NCBI RefSeq assembly: GCF_016591715.1
Contig: NZ_AP024109.1
Coordinates: 3,162,001-3,226,000, forward strand
Length of the DNA stretch: 64,000 nucleotides
Origin: Mesorhizobium sp. J8
Lineage (GTDB): Bacteria > Pseudomonadota > Alphaproteobacteria > Rhizobiales > Rhizobiaceae
Direction: 5' to 3'
The position numbers were made by a program, and so were the translations under genes. This document shows, in pieces, positions 26,158 to 35,233 of the stretch (position 1 is the stretch's first letter; every line of letters begins with the position of its first letter). Below the pieces are notes generated by a model. The model searched no databases and was not told where the DNA came from. It saw nothing but the letters and a program-made list of their open reading frames with translations.

Positions 26158-26406
26158 ATGATCGAAATCGTCAGAATCGCAGCCGCCAAGGTTGGCGGAT
26201 TGGGCGCGCTCGCCTCGCATCTGGGCATCCGTCACCAGGCTTTCTATTCGTGGAAGCGGGTGCCGGCCGAACGCGTGCTCGACATCGAGCGCGCCACCGG
26301 CATCTCGCGCCACGCGCAGCGGCCCGACCTCTTCGGTCCCGATATCCTTGCCGGTCCCGCGTCCTCCCAAGCCGGGACCGGCAGCGGCGAGGAGGCGCCG
26401 CGATGA
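26158..26406 (+). CDS. Cro/YdaS-like regulator
   Basis: An 82-residue protein with a YdaS/Cro-type HTH (AAAKVGGLGALASHLGIRHQ, AFYSWKRVPAERVLDIERAT, GISRHAQRPDLF). It is the first rightward gene after the OR/PR-like site, as cro is in lambdoid phages, and should counter CI and open the lytic programme. No Shine-Dalgarno sequence can be placed because the promoter ends just before the ATG. The stop overlaps the next start by 4 bp. Confidence 0.8.
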   Translation: MIEIVRIAAAKVGGLGALASHLGIRHQAFYSWKRVPAERVLDIERATGISRHAQRPDLFGPDILAGPASSQAGTGSGEEAPR

Positions 26407-26693
26407 GCCGCGCCTCCTCGGTCAAAATGCCGCAAAACGGCCGGCGGAGCGGCCGTATGCCCGTTGATTTCACGCTTTTCGCGCTCTTCCTCGAAGCCCG
26501 GCGCATCCATCGCGGTAAGTCCCCGTCGCGCGTGGCGAGGGAAGCCGATGTCGAGGTCGACGCCGTGTTTCGCGCCGCGCGCGGCCGCGATCCGGGCGCC
26601 GATGAGTTCCTTGCGCTCTGCGCCTGGATCGGCGAGGAGCCGGCGCTTTTTCTCAAAAAGGAGGTCAGGCATGGTCAGGCTCGCTGCCTATGA
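26403..26693 (+). CDS. Small early phage protein, HTH-like
   Basis: A 96-residue protein (PVDFTLFALFLEARRIHRGK, SPSRVAREADVEVDAVFRAA, DEFLALCAWIGEEPALFL) with a probable Cro/CI-like helix-turn-helix. It starts at ATG 26403 in a 4-bp overlap with cro and overlaps the next gene by 23 bp. It is probably an early regulatory protein; the specific role is unknown. Confidence 0.65.
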   Translation: MSRASSVKMPQNGRRSGRMPVDFTLFALFLEARRIHRGKSPSRVAREADVEVDAVFRAARGRDPGADEFLALCAWIGEEPALFLKKEVRHGQARCL

Positions 26694-26967
26694 CTATCGC
26701 GAATTGGGCAAGCTCTTGCGGGCCAAGCTCAAGGAAGACGGCCGCGGCTGGCGGGCCTGCGCTGGCGACATCGGGGTAAGCGCCTCCGACCTTTCCCGTA
26801 TCTGCAACGGCCAGAGCGTCTCGGCGCCAAAGGTCATCGCCGTGTGCGATTGGCTGAGGCTTTCCTTCCGCGCCTTCTACCTGCCGCCGCCTGCCGTGCC
26901 GAGGCCGGAAATCGCCGAAATGTTTCACGGGAAGAGCACTGAAACGGAAAGGTCGGTCGATGTCTGA
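26671..26967 (+). CDS. XRE-like early phage DNA-binding protein
   Basis: A 98-residue HTH protein (LGKLLRAKLKEDGRGWRACA, GDIGVSASDLSRICNGQSVS, APKVIAVCDWLRLSFRAFYL). AAAAAGGAGG lies 6 bp before the ATG at 26671. It is the third tandem HTH-type protein after cro. Its terminus overlaps the next gene by 8 bp. It may act as an early/late switch regulator; inferred from position. Confidence 0.7.
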   Translation: MVRLAAYDYRELGKLLRAKLKEDGRGWRACAGDIGVSASDLSRICNGQSVSAPKVIAVCDWLRLSFRAFYLPPPAVPRPEIAEMFHGKSTETERSVDV

Positions 26968-27190
26968 GAGGCTGGCAATCTTCGGCAGGCCGGAAGGCAT
27001 CTGCCCGCGCAAGCTGTTCCGCCTGCCGCTACCCATGCAGGCTGAAGGCGTTCGGCTGCTTTTCGAGATGGGTCAGAGCATGGCGCAGGTGAAGGCGAGG
27101 CTCGGGCTGTCGGGGCAACAGGTGCGGGGGCTGTTGAGCGCCGAAGGCAAGTTCACGCGCGGCGGCGAAGGGATCGGCCAGAACGAATGA
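26960..27190 (+). CDS. Small early phage protein
   Basis: A 76-residue protein with LPMQAEGVRLLFEMGQSMAQ and VKARLGLSGQQVRGLLSAEG, the latter a plausible helix-turn-helix. It is co-directional and overlapping with the preceding early genes. No named family is recognised. Confidence 0.55.
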   Translation: MSERLAIFGRPEGICPRKLFRLPLPMQAEGVRLLFEMGQSMAQVKARLGLSGQQVRGLLSAEGKFTRGGEGIGQNE

Positions 27191-27252
27191 TCGAGCGCGA
27201 GGAAATCATAGGCGATTGCTGCCGAGCCTCGACAGGAGACGCTGCTTTTCCC

Positions 27253-27534
27253 TCAGCAGATCTCGAAGATTCCGCCCTTCCGCACAGCCTCGAGTTGCCG
27301 CGTCACCACGATATGCGCCATCCTCGCCCACATTTCAAAAGCAGTGCGGGCATCTCTGACAGGCGTGCGTCCATCATAGGCATCGCAACATGCTTCGCTG
27401 GCGGCGCGGTGCAGCTTGCAACGCCGTTGCAGCGGCCACTCCTCGAGGAACTCGATCGCGTCCATCGCGCAGCAGATTTCTCTCGCTCCGAATTCATCGT
27501 CCACCACGAGCGGTGGGTCAAATTGGTCAGCCAT
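27253..27534 (-). CDS. DUF982 family protein
   Basis: A 93-residue protein on the minus strand within the rightward early region. REICCAMDAIEFLEEWPLQR, HRAASEACCDAYDGRTPVRD and TAFEMWARMAHIV match the rhizobial DUF982 pattern of a small helical protein with a Glu-Glu-Trp-Pro core. The overlapping plus-strand frame (27187-27675) is out of character and was rejected. It may be a cargo gene expressed in the lysogen. Function unknown. Confidence 0.7.
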   Translation of the reverse strand: MADQFDPPLVVDDEFGAREICCAMDAIEFLEEWPLQRRCKLHRAASEACCDAYDGRTPVRDARTAFEMWARMAHIVVTRQLEAVRKGGIFEIC

Positions 27535-27671
27535 AGCTTCCTCCGCCCGGCTGCTTCAACGCGGCCAGAGAGCAAACATTCACGAATTGTCGAAGGGCGC
27601 CCGTGGCGCTGTGGTGAAGATATCGGGACGGCAGCCGAAAGCTTCAAGACGTTGTCCGAGCAGGGGCAGAA

Positions 27672-28916
27672 ATGATGGAAGACGCCCTTGCTCTCTTTGT
27701 CGAGGACGCGCGCGCTGTATCGATCGAGGATGCAGCCAAGAGGCTCGGTTTGAGGTTCAGCGGGAGCCGATACGAGCACCCGCAGCCATGCCCGCATTGC
27801 GGCGGCACCGACACTTTCGCCTTCAACACCGCCAAGAACAAATGGAATTGCCGCGCCGGCGGCGTCGGCGGCAATGACGGCATCGGCATGGCCGCGCATT
27901 GCGAGGGCCTGGACCTGCATCGCCGCGCGCATTTCCTGGAAGCCTGCTCGATCGTTCTCGACCGGTCGGTACCCGATGAGGCGGAACAGGAAAGCGCGGA
28001 AGAACGGAACCGAAGGCTGAGGCGGATCGAGCAGCGCCGGCGGGCGAACGAAATGCAGGCCGCTGGCAAGTCAGGAACTCAGCTCGAGTTCCGCGAGCGG
28101 GAGCGGCAGAGGGCTCGCGCGATCTACGACGCCGCCGCGCCTGTCGGCAGATACGGGCGGCCGGTCGCCGACTATCTGGCTGCGCGCGGCTGCGGCGAGA
28201 TCGGGTCCTCGCGGTGGCTTCGCTATGCGTCCAACCTTGCCTATTGGCACGGGCAGGACGAGCGTGGGCGTCCGGTTGCTCTTCATGCCGGGCCGGCGAT
28301 GATCGCGCCATTCATCGATCGGTCGCTTACCGCAATCGGCTGTCACATCACCTGGCTCGATCTTGCCTGCGCGCCGAAATTCCGGCCGCAGCTCTTTGAC
28401 CCTGCCAGCGGTGAGCTGTTGCCGTCGAAGAAGATGCGCGGCTCGAAGAAGGGCGGTCTGATCCCGCTGTTCGGCGATCCGTCGGCGCGGCGCTGGGTTG
28501 GCGGCGAGGGGATCGAGAACGGCGCCGCCTTTGCTTGCTGGGAGAACTGGCGGCCCGACACCTTCTATTTTGCCGCCGGCGATCTCGGCAATCTGGCCGG
28601 ACCGGCGGATGCCGCCTCGCGCTTCGCGCATCCGACGCTGAAGAAGCCGGATGCGAAAGGTGTGCCGCGGCCGGTCATGGTGGCGGGGCCTGTGCCTCGA
28701 ACTGATCCGGGTGACGAAGACGCCATTTGGGTCGGCGATCACGTCGAGGAGTTGGTGCTGCTGGCCGACGCCGATTCCGAGCGCGTGATGACGGCGGCCG
28801 CCATGGCGCGTGCCCGCGCAAGGCATGCGCGGCCGGGCAGGGCGATACCGATCGTCTGGCCGCGTCCCGGTTGCGATTTCGCCGCGATGGCGGCGCAGGC
28901 AGCGAGGGTCGCGTGA
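27672..28916 (+). CDS. Phage primase/toprim-domain protein
   Basis: A 414-residue protein with an N-terminal zinc finger (Cys40, Cys43 in CPHCGGTDTF, Cys60 in KWNCRAGG), a central region YDAAAPVGRYGRPVADYLAA, and a toprim domain with VGGEGIENGAAF and LADADSERVM supplying the acidic residues. This is the pattern of phage DNA primases that initiate replication together with an SF3/D5 helicase, which follows directly with a 4-bp GTGA overlap. Confidence 0.8.
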   Translation: MMEDALALFVEDARAVSIEDAAKRLGLRFSGSRYEHPQPCPHCGGTDTFAFNTAKNKWNCRAGGVGGNDGIGMAAHCEGLDLHRRAHFLEACSIVLDRSVPDEAEQESAEERNRRLRRIEQRRRANEMQAAGKSGTQLEFRERERQRARAIYDAAAPVGRYGRPVADYLAARGCGEIGSSRWLRYASNLAYWHGQDERGRPVALHAGPAMIAPFIDRSLTAIGCHITWLDLACAPKFRPQLFDPASGELLPSKKMRGSKKGGLIPLFGDPSARRWVGGEGIENGAAFACWENWRPDTFYFAAGDLGNLAGPADAASRFAHPTLKKPDAKGVPRPVMVAGPVPRTDPGDEDAIWVGDHVEELVLLADADSERVMTAAAMARARARHARPGRAIPIVWPRPGCDFAAMAAQAARVA

Positions 28917-30658
28917 GCCGAAAGAAATCCGCAATGCCCGAAGAGGTCGCTGCCGTGCTTGCGGAAGCGACGCGGCAGGCGCGCGCTGCAGGTCTCGAGC
29001 CGGATGATGGCGAACCCGGCACGGCGCCGCGCAAGGGCAGCAAGGTGGACCTGGAGGTCGTCAGGGCCTGCGCATCCCTCGACCACTCCGATACCGACAA
29101 CGCCGAAAGGCTGCTTGCCCATTTCGGCGAGGATCTGCTGGTGCGCGCACAGTCCAAGGCGCGGCGGGCGGCCTTTGCCGTCTGGACCGGCACGCATTGG
29201 GATATCGAGACCGGCGAGCCGCGCGCCTTGGCGATCGCGCAGAATGTCGGCGGCCGCATCGCGCTCGAGGTCGATTTCACCGAGCCGACCGAGGCCGAAC
29301 GGCATGCGATCGAGAGCGGGCTCAAGGCCTGCAAGATCCCCGGGGAAGAGCGCACCCCCGCGCAAAAGCGACTGGCCAAGCTCGCAGAAGCCGCGCAGGC
29401 GAATGTCGCCCGGCGGGTCAGCCGCCGCATGACCCATGCGGTGTCTTCGAAAAACAAGGCCAGGCTCGAAGCCATGCTTGCCTGCGCGGCGCCGCACATC
29501 CAGCGCGGCCCGGACGAGTTCAACGCCGACCCGCTCAAGGTGGCGCTGGCAAGCCACACGCTCTGCTTCCGCCGCACCCGCAAGCGTGTCCGCAACCCCG
29601 CCTATGACGATCCCGACGACAATCGCGAGGAGGTGCCCGAATTCATCGAAGTCCCCGACGCCGAGCTGAAAGTGGTGGAAGGGCATCGCCGCCAGGACAT
29701 GATCACGCAGCGCGTGCCGGTGGAATATGACCCGCAAGCGACATGCCCGAAATGGAATGAGTTCGTGCGCGACAAGTTGCCGATCGACGCCGTGCGCCGT
29801 ATGGTCCAGGTGGCATCCGGCCTGGGCCTTGTCGGGCTGACGGTGCAAAAGCTGTTCTTCCACTACGGCAAGGGCGCTAACGGCAAATCCGTCTACATGG
29901 AAACGCTTTGTCGGTTGCTGGGCGAGGTGGCGGTAACCCTGCCTTCGGAGTCCTTCATCGGCGAAGGCAAGGCCGGCGGTGCGGCCAACCCCGATATGGC
30001 GCGGCTTTATGGCCGGCGTTTCCTGCGCGTGAAGGAGCTGCCAGAGGGCGAGGATCTGCGCGAGAACCTGGTCAAGGACCTGACCGGCGGCGAGCATTTC
30101 ACCGTGCGCGACCTGTTCGAGGGCTATTTCGATTTCCGGCCGGTCTTCACCGGCCACATGTCGGGCAACGGCTACCCGCGCATATCCGGCACCGACAACG
30201 GCATCTGGCGGCGTATGGCCGTCATCCACTGGTCGAAGATCATCGCCGAGGCCGATCAGCGCGAGTTCGAGGAGGTGGTCTCGGAATTCGTGCCGGAATA
30301 TCCAGGTATCCTGAACTGGCTGATTGAAGGCGTGCTGATCTTCCTGCGCGAGGGGCTTGTCATCCCCGATGCCGTGCGGCTGAAGACGCAGGAATATCGC
30401 GACGAGATGGACCGCACGTCCGCCTTCTGCGCGCGCTGCGTGGTGCCCGATCCGGCGGCCGAGCTGACCGCCAAACAGTTCTACCAGGCCTATGTCGACT
30501 TCACCGTTGACGAGGGCGGCAAGCCGATCTCGCTGACGGCTTTCGGGCTTATCATGAAGAAGAAGTATGAGCGGGTTGATGGGCGCATTGTCGTCTACCG
30601 CGGCGTGCGCCTGGTCGACGTACCTGCTTCGCGCGTGCCCGACCAGGAGGAGCGATGA
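28913..30658 (+). CDS. Phage D5/P4-type SF3 replicative helicase
   Basis: A 581-residue protein starting with GTG overlapping the primase stop. A D5_N-like helical domain precedes the ATPase: Walker A FHYGKGANGKSVYM near residues 315-328, the acidic strand RRFLRVKELPEGEDL, sensor motif TGHMSGNGYPRISGTDNGIW, and a C-terminal winged helix (SLTAFGLIMKKKYERVDGRI). It should unwind the phage origin; with the primase it forms a self-contained replication module. Confidence 0.88.
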   Translation: MSRKKSAMPEEVAAVLAEATRQARAAGLEPDDGEPGTAPRKGSKVDLEVVRACASLDHSDTDNAERLLAHFGEDLLVRAQSKARRAAFAVWTGTHWDIETGEPRALAIAQNVGGRIALEVDFTEPTEAERHAIESGLKACKIPGEERTPAQKRLAKLAEAAQANVARRVSRRMTHAVSSKNKARLEAMLACAAPHIQRGPDEFNADPLKVALASHTLCFRRTRKRVRNPAYDDPDDNREEVPEFIEVPDAELKVVEGHRRQDMITQRVPVEYDPQATCPKWNEFVRDKLPIDAVRRMVQVASGLGLVGLTVQKLFFHYGKGANGKSVYMETLCRLLGEVAVTLPSESFIGEGKAGGAANPDMARLYGRRFLRVKELPEGEDLRENLVKDLTGGEHFTVRDLFEGYFDFRPVFTGHMSGNGYPRISGTDNGIWRRMAVIHWSKIIAEADQREFEEVVSEFVPEYPGILNWLIEGVLIFLREGLVIPDAVRLKTQEYRDEMDRTSAFCARCVVPDPAAELTAKQFYQAYVDFTVDEGGKPISLTAFGLIMKKKYERVDGRIVVYRGVRLVDVPASRVPDQEER

Positions 30659-30968
30659 GCCCCGAGCCCCTCCAGAACGTCAGTATGCCTGCGCGGTGGC
30701 GGCAGTTGCGGGAGTTCGCGACACAGGGCGACACTTCTTTCAGTGGCGATAAGGAAAATAAAACAATGGCTTGCGGGAGTCTGCACCAGTTCTGCGCACG
30801 TAACGGGCGAAGAGCGGGGCGAGGGGGAACGGAGCCTACGCAAAGCCTTCAAAAACTGTCGCTGGTGTCGCGTCCACGTCCAACCCTCTGGAATCGCACG
30901 CTTCGAGCTTTGCTCTGACTACTGCCTGACTCTCTCAAAACCATCGCGAACTGCTGCAGGAAGAAGAC
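30655..30968 (+). other. Ambiguous region with one or two short frames
   Basis: One frame (30655-30918) starts by ATGA overlap with the helicase stop and encodes 87 residues including ARWRQLREFATQGDTSFSGD. A second frame (30743-30988) ends with a Cys-rich phrase, NCRWCRVHVQPSGIARFELC, that resembles a small zinc finger and has a GGATAAGGAAAA site upstream. The two overlap and one may be a frameshifted continuation of the other. I cannot decide which is translated. Confidence 0.35.
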
Positions 30969-31805
30969 ATGAAAACGGTGACGATTGACGAGCTGCTGAC
31001 CTGGGCCTTCGTGCATGAGTTGCCGAAAGGCGGCGGCGTGGAAGGGCTGGACAATCCGCATTCGGCTTGGCGGTCCTTGCAGTCCTCCTCCTGGGGCAAG
31101 ATCACCGGCTTTGGCGAGCTTGGCGCGCTGATCGACAGCGGCCGCAGGGACTATGAGAACTTCTGGCTCGAACAGGGCGAGCCGCACGAGGATGCGGTGA
31201 CAGTCGGACGCGCTGTGGCGGGGCTGGCCGGGTGCGAAGTGGTAATCCCAGCCGGATGGAACGCCTTGGCCGATTGGCCGGATACGCAAGGACTGGCGGA
31301 ACTCCATGTGGCAAGGGCAGTCGACCGCTATGGCAAACGGTCTCGCGAGCAGCGCGGCGAGGGAATTGTCTCGCTGATCGTCGGCACAGCGATCCTCGGG
31401 CGCGAACCGGACTGGACTGCAGAGGCGTCGAAGATCCGACTGGCTGAACGTGCTGGACGGCCTGCTTGGTTCGTCATGAAGCGGATGACGGATGAGAATG
31501 GCCAGACCTTCGACATCGAAGTGCATGGCTATGACGAACGCGCCAAGCGGCCGGTCAGCGGCGCCTATCGCAAGTATGAGTTCTCGACCGACCCGGGCGG
31601 CGACATCATGGGCAGGCTCGACTATCAGATCTGGGTCGCGGCGCTGCGCCGGCTGGAGAGCGAACTTGCCACGCAGTTGACCGGGCATCGGCTGGTGTTT
31701 TCCGATCGCTCGATGACGCCTTGGCTGGATGAGGACAGGCCCGGCGTATGGCTGGTTGACAGGGCCGCCGCCGGGCAAGTGAAAAAAACTGCCTCTGTCC
31801 GTTGA
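30969..31805 (+). CDS. Hypothetical phage protein between replication and head modules
   Basis: A 278-residue protein with VTIDELLTWAFVHELPKGGG, SAWRSLQSSSWGKITGFGEL and YDERAKRPVSGAYRKYEFST. A GGAAGAAGAC site precedes the ATG. Similar proteins sit at the same place in rhizobial prophages, but I know no function. The length and absence of signals suggest a soluble protein. Confidence 0.65.
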   Translation: MKTVTIDELLTWAFVHELPKGGGVEGLDNPHSAWRSLQSSSWGKITGFGELGALIDSGRRDYENFWLEQGEPHEDAVTVGRAVAGLAGCEVVIPAGWNALADWPDTQGLAELHVARAVDRYGKRSREQRGEGIVSLIVGTAILGREPDWTAEASKIRLAERAGRPAWFVMKRMTDENGQTFDIEVHGYDERAKRPVSGAYRKYEFSTDPGGDIMGRLDYQIWVAALRRLESELATQLTGHRLVFSDRSMTPWLDEDRPGVWLVDRAAAGQVKKTASVR

Positions 31806-31853
31806 CGCGCGGCAGAAACTTGACTTAGACCTGATCACGGTAAGAAAGAACTG

Positions 31854-31885
31854 GCCCCGGCGCTCCTCGCGACCGGGGCTTTTCG
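31854..31885 (+). terminator. Hairpin terminator before late genes
   Basis: The stem GCCCCGG/CCGGGGC (31854-31860 and 31873-31879) with a 12-nt loop is followed by TTTTCGTTTT. It separates early from late transcription and is a natural target for antitermination. Confidence 0.65.
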
Positions 31886-31901
31886 TTTTCGGAGCGCGAG
31901 C

Positions 31902-32498
31902 GTGGCCGGCCTGTTGGAGATCAGGTGGGCCGACCTGTCCGGGCTGAAGCGGCTGGACAACGCGCTTGGCCGCTTGAGCGAGCTGGAGCGTAGCGACGTC
32001 CTGCGGCGCGCCGTCAACCACGTCGGCGACAGGCTGCGCACCAAGCTGACGCGCACGCTGTCGAAGCAAACCGGGCTGCCATATCGCACGATCCGCAGGG
32101 CCATCAAGGTCGAGCGTCCCACTTACGGGAAGCTCGCCTATGTCATGCGCACGCAGGGCGGCGACGTCTCGCTCAAATACTTCAAGCCGCGCGAAACGCG
32201 GGCAGGGGTGACAGCCTCGCCCTTTGGACAGCGCCGGCTATTCGCAGGCGATTTCACCAAGGCGGGCCGCTTTCCAAATCGCGTCACGGCCAAAGGGCTC
32301 GGCGGCCACGTCTACGCCCCGGACCGGTCTTCGACGCGCTGGGGCAGGCCCGTCTCGTTCATCGATTCAGGCGTGATCATCCCCGCCGAGATGGTCAAGG
32401 GCGACACCGCTCAGGAATTCACCGAGTTCGCCAACCGCGAGCTGCCGCCGAGGATCATGCATGAGATCACCTTCATGCTCCCCGGTTTCTTCGACTGA
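31902..32498 (+). CDS. Phage minor tail Z/HK97-gp10-like protein
   Basis: A 198-residue protein, GTG start. LERSDVLRRAVNHVGDRLRT, KTKLTRTLSKQTGLPYRTIR-type text at residues 40-65 and FKPRETRAGVTASPFGQRRL recall prophage minor tail protein Z (GpZ) and head-tail adaptor-like proteins. It stands before the terminase, away from the main tail genes, which is unusual. It is likely a tail completion or neck protein. Confidence 0.65.
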   Translation: MAGLLEIRWADLSGLKRLDNALGRLSELERSDVLRRAVNHVGDRLRTKLTRTLSKQTGLPYRTIRRAIKVERPTYGKLAYVMRTQGGDVSLKYFKPRETRAGVTASPFGQRRLFAGDFTKAGRFPNRVTAKGLGGHVYAPDRSSTRWGRPVSFIDSGVIIPAEMVKGDTAQEFTEFANRELPPRIMHEITFMLPGFFD

Positions 32499-32651
32499 CC
32501 GGGCAGCAGCCCAGGCGTCACCGCGCAACAATAGGGACCGTAACCCAACTGCAACCCCCCACGGGCAGACCGGCCCCCGGATTTCCGCCAGTCGCACCGC
32601 TGAAAAAGTTGGGTTGTCGGGGTTGTCAGCGCCCTGAGGGAAGTTGTCAGA

Positions 32652-33239
32652 ATGCCGCCCGAAGAGACCGTAATGGCGACGCCGGCCGACGTGGCGGCGC
32701 GAGACGGCGTTACGAAGCAGGCCGTCACGAAACTCGTGCGGCGACTGGTCGAGGAGCACGACCTGCCCGTCGAGCGCGACGCGCGCGACCGCATCATGCG
32801 CTTCTCGCTGGCGCACTACGATCATTACCGCGGCGAGTTTGCGAGTTCCGAGAAGGTGGCGGCGGCACGCAAGGATGCGCCGACAGCATCGCCCGCCAAT
32901 TCCAGCACGTCGCGCGACGAGGCGCTTCGGCAGGAAGCCTGGCTGAAGGTCGGGCGGGAGAAGCTGCGCCGGCAGGAGCATATCGGGCAGCTCGTGCGCG
33001 CCGATCGCATGCGCGAGGCCTTGACGGTCTGCGGTCGCGAGATCCGGTCGAGCATCGCCCGGCTGCAGAACAAGGCCGACGATATGGCGCTTGCCGTTTC
33101 GCGGGAAGGTTCGCACGGCCTGCGCGTCTTGTTGCGGCAGATCGCTTTCGAACTCAACACCGAGATCGCGGATCGCCTGGCCGCCATCGTCTCGCAAGCG
33201 ACCGAGCACGACGAGGCGCTCGAGGACGAAGAACTTTGA
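32652..33239 (+). CDS. Terminase small subunit-like protein
   Basis: A 195-residue protein with an N-terminal winged helix (ATPADVAARDGVTKQAVTKL) and a long helical region (EALRQEAWLKVGREKLRRQE), like Nu1-type small terminases that recognise the packaging site. It overlaps the large terminase start (TTGA). In the preceding gap, GTTGTC occurs three times (near 32615-32650), a possible packaging or regulatory signal. Confidence 0.75.
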   Translation: MPPEETVMATPADVAARDGVTKQAVTKLVRRLVEEHDLPVERDARDRIMRFSLAHYDHYRGEFASSEKVAAARKDAPTASPANSSTSRDEALRQEAWLKVGREKLRRQEHIGQLVRADRMREALTVCGREIRSSIARLQNKADDMALAVSREGSHGLRVLLRQIAFELNTEIADRLAAIVSQATEHDEALEDEEL

Positions 33240-35233
33240 GCATCCACATGGGGCCCGGCCACCCGGGAGCGCTGCGCCTGGCCGGCGTGGCACTGGCGGA
33301 TGGCATCAGACCCCGGCCGCCGGCGCGATTTCGCGAGTGGCTGCCCAAGAACATCGTCCTGGTCGACGGGCCGAAGAAGGGAGAATTCTGGGCGCTGGAC
33401 GACGCGCCATATCTTGGCGAGATCGCCGACTGCCTCAGCATCGAGCATCCTTGCAACCTGGTGACGGTGCGCAAGTCGCAGCAGACCGGCGTGTCGATCC
33501 TGGCGCTGGCCTGGGCGCTCTACATCGCCGACACCGCGCCGGACAACACGATCTACGGCCTGCCGTCGATAGACTTCCTGCAGGACATGAACAGCCAGAA
33601 GCTGCAGCCGCTGATCGAGGCCTGGCAGAAGGAGACGGGTAAGCAGGTCATCTTTCCCGCGGTTAGCCGGTCCGGCGTTGGCTCCACCATCTACGAGAAG
33701 CGCTTCGCGGGCGGATCGCTGATGCTGGCCAACGCCAATGTGGCGACCGACCTGTCGGGCAAGACAACGCGCTACGGCGTCAAGGACGAAGTCTCGAAGT
33801 GGCAGACCCACGTCACCGGCGACGATCCCGAGACGTTGTTCTTCGGCCGTTTCACGGCCTTCCGTCGCACGAAGTCCTACAAGATATTCGAGCTGTCGAC
33901 GCCCGAGATCGACACCGGCGACGAGCTCGGCGACGCCCAGGGGCATTGCCGCATCGACCGGTCCTTCAAGCGTTCGGACCAGCGCTTCTGGAACATCGCT
34001 TGCGTCGAATGCCGTTCAGAGTTCGTCCAGTCGCATGAGGGCTTCCACCTCGACCGGCTGCATCCGCATAAGAGCTTCTATGTCTGCCCGCATTGCGGAC
34101 ACATCGTCAGCGAAACGGAGCGGGTCATCGGCGTTCGCCACGGTCGCTACGTAGCCACGCTCACCGGCCCCGACCGGCATCCGGGCTTCCACGTCGACGC
34201 CTTCATCTCGCTGATGATGAGCTACGAGGCGATCGCGGAAGACATGCTCAACCAGGCCAAGCCCGGCGGGCTCGGCGAAAAGGGCATCTTCAACCTGGTG
34301 TACGGCCTTCCCGCCAAGGTGAAGGGCAACGCGCCGGAATACGAGCGGCTGATGGAGCGCCGCGAGCCCTTCGCCGAAATGAGGGTCCCGGCGGACGGCC
34401 TTGTCCTGGTCGCTGGCGCCGACGTGCAGCATAACGGCATCTGGGCCGTGGTCGTCGCATTCGGCGAGGACCGGCAGAGCTGGGTGCTCGGCGTTCGCTT
34501 CTTCGAAGGCACGACCGACAATCCCGGCGAGGGCGCCTGGACGAAGCTCGACGCGTTCTTCGCCAAGCCGCTCGACGATGCCTTCGGCGGACAGCGGCGG
34601 ATCGAGGCGCTGGCGGTGGACGGCGGTGACGGCGGCCGCACCAACCAGGTGCTGGAGTGGTGCCGGCGCCGCGCCAATGCCTATGCGGTCAAGGGCGTCG
34701 GCGGCCGCGGCGTGCCGGCGATTAGCGTTCCGGCCAAGAAGTCGGTCACCAAGCGCGGCAAGCGCAAGCGTTTCGGCAGCGCCATGCTGTGGCCCGTCGG
34801 CACCTGGGGCCTGAAGGCGGAGCTGTTCGCCAACCTGCACAAGCTCGGCCTTCGCTCCGGCGAGCCGGCAGACCCGCCGGGTTATGTGCATTTCGGCGAC
34901 TTCCTGCCGAAGGAATATTTCCTGCAGCTCACGGCCGAAGCCTTCGTGGCCGAGGTCGTGCGCGGCAAGTTCCACGAGGAATGGAGACGCCTGAGGCCGG
35001 ACAATCACTGCCTCGACGCTCATGTCTACGCCATGGCCATGGCCGAGATGCTCGGCCTCTCCACGAGGCGGGCGGACGACTGGTCGGCCTTACGGCAGCG
35101 GCTGCAACCGCCGCTCGAGCCCGACCTGCTCAACGGCCTGACCTTGGCCGCTCCGAATGCGCCGGCGCCGGTGGCGACGACGAATGACCCGGCCTCGCAG
35201 GCCCGGCGCCAGAAATGGAAGAACCGCAAATGA
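33236..35233 (+). CDS. Terminase large subunit (lambda gpA family)
   Basis: A 665-residue packaging ATPase/nuclease. VTVRKSQQTGVSILALAWAL is the ATPase region, YGVKDEVSKW a Walker-B-like strand, a Cys4 zinc-binding insertion is seen in IACVECRSEF and YVCPHCGHIVS, and VLVAGADVQHNGIWAVVVAF plus DNHCLDAHVYAMAMAEML form the RNase H-like nuclease. It belongs to the PF05876 family. The TTG at 33236 has GAGGACGAAGAAC upstream; ATG 33248 is an alternative. The stop overlaps the portal start. Confidence 0.92.
   Translation: MSIHMGPGHPGALRLAGVALADGIRPRPPARFREWLPKNIVLVDGPKKGEFWALDDAPYLGEIADCLSIEHPCNLVTVRKSQQTGVSILALAWALYIADTAPDNTIYGLPSIDFLQDMNSQKLQPLIEAWQKETGKQVIFPAVSRSGVGSTIYEKRFAGGSLMLANANVATDLSGKTTRYGVKDEVSKWQTHVTGDDPETLFFGRFTAFRRTKSYKIFELSTPEIDTGDELGDAQGHCRIDRSFKRSDQRFWNIACVECRSEFVQSHEGFHLDRLHPHKSFYVCPHCGHIVSETERVIGVRHGRYVATLTGPDRHPGFHVDAFISLMMSYEAIAEDMLNQAKPGGLGEKGIFNLVYGLPAKVKGNAPEYERLMERREPFAEMRVPADGLVLVAGADVQHNGIWAVVVAFGEDRQSWVLGVRFFEGTTDNPGEGAWTKLDAFFAKPLDDAFGGQRRIEALAVDGGDGGRTNQVLEWCRRRANAYAVKGVGGRGVPAISVPAKKSVTKRGKRKRFGSAMLWPVGTWGLKAELFANLHKLGLRSGEPADPPGYVHFGDFLPKEYFLQLTAEAFVAEVVRGKFHEEWRRLRPDNHCLDAHVYAMAMAEMLGLSTRRADDWSALRQRLQPPLEPDLLNGLTLAAPNAPAPVATTNDPASQARRQKWKNRK

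Noticed and set aside
27187..27675. 162-codon plus-strand frame opposite the DUF982 gene
   Set aside because: The minus-strand DUF982 protein is recognisable; the plus frame is composition-driven.
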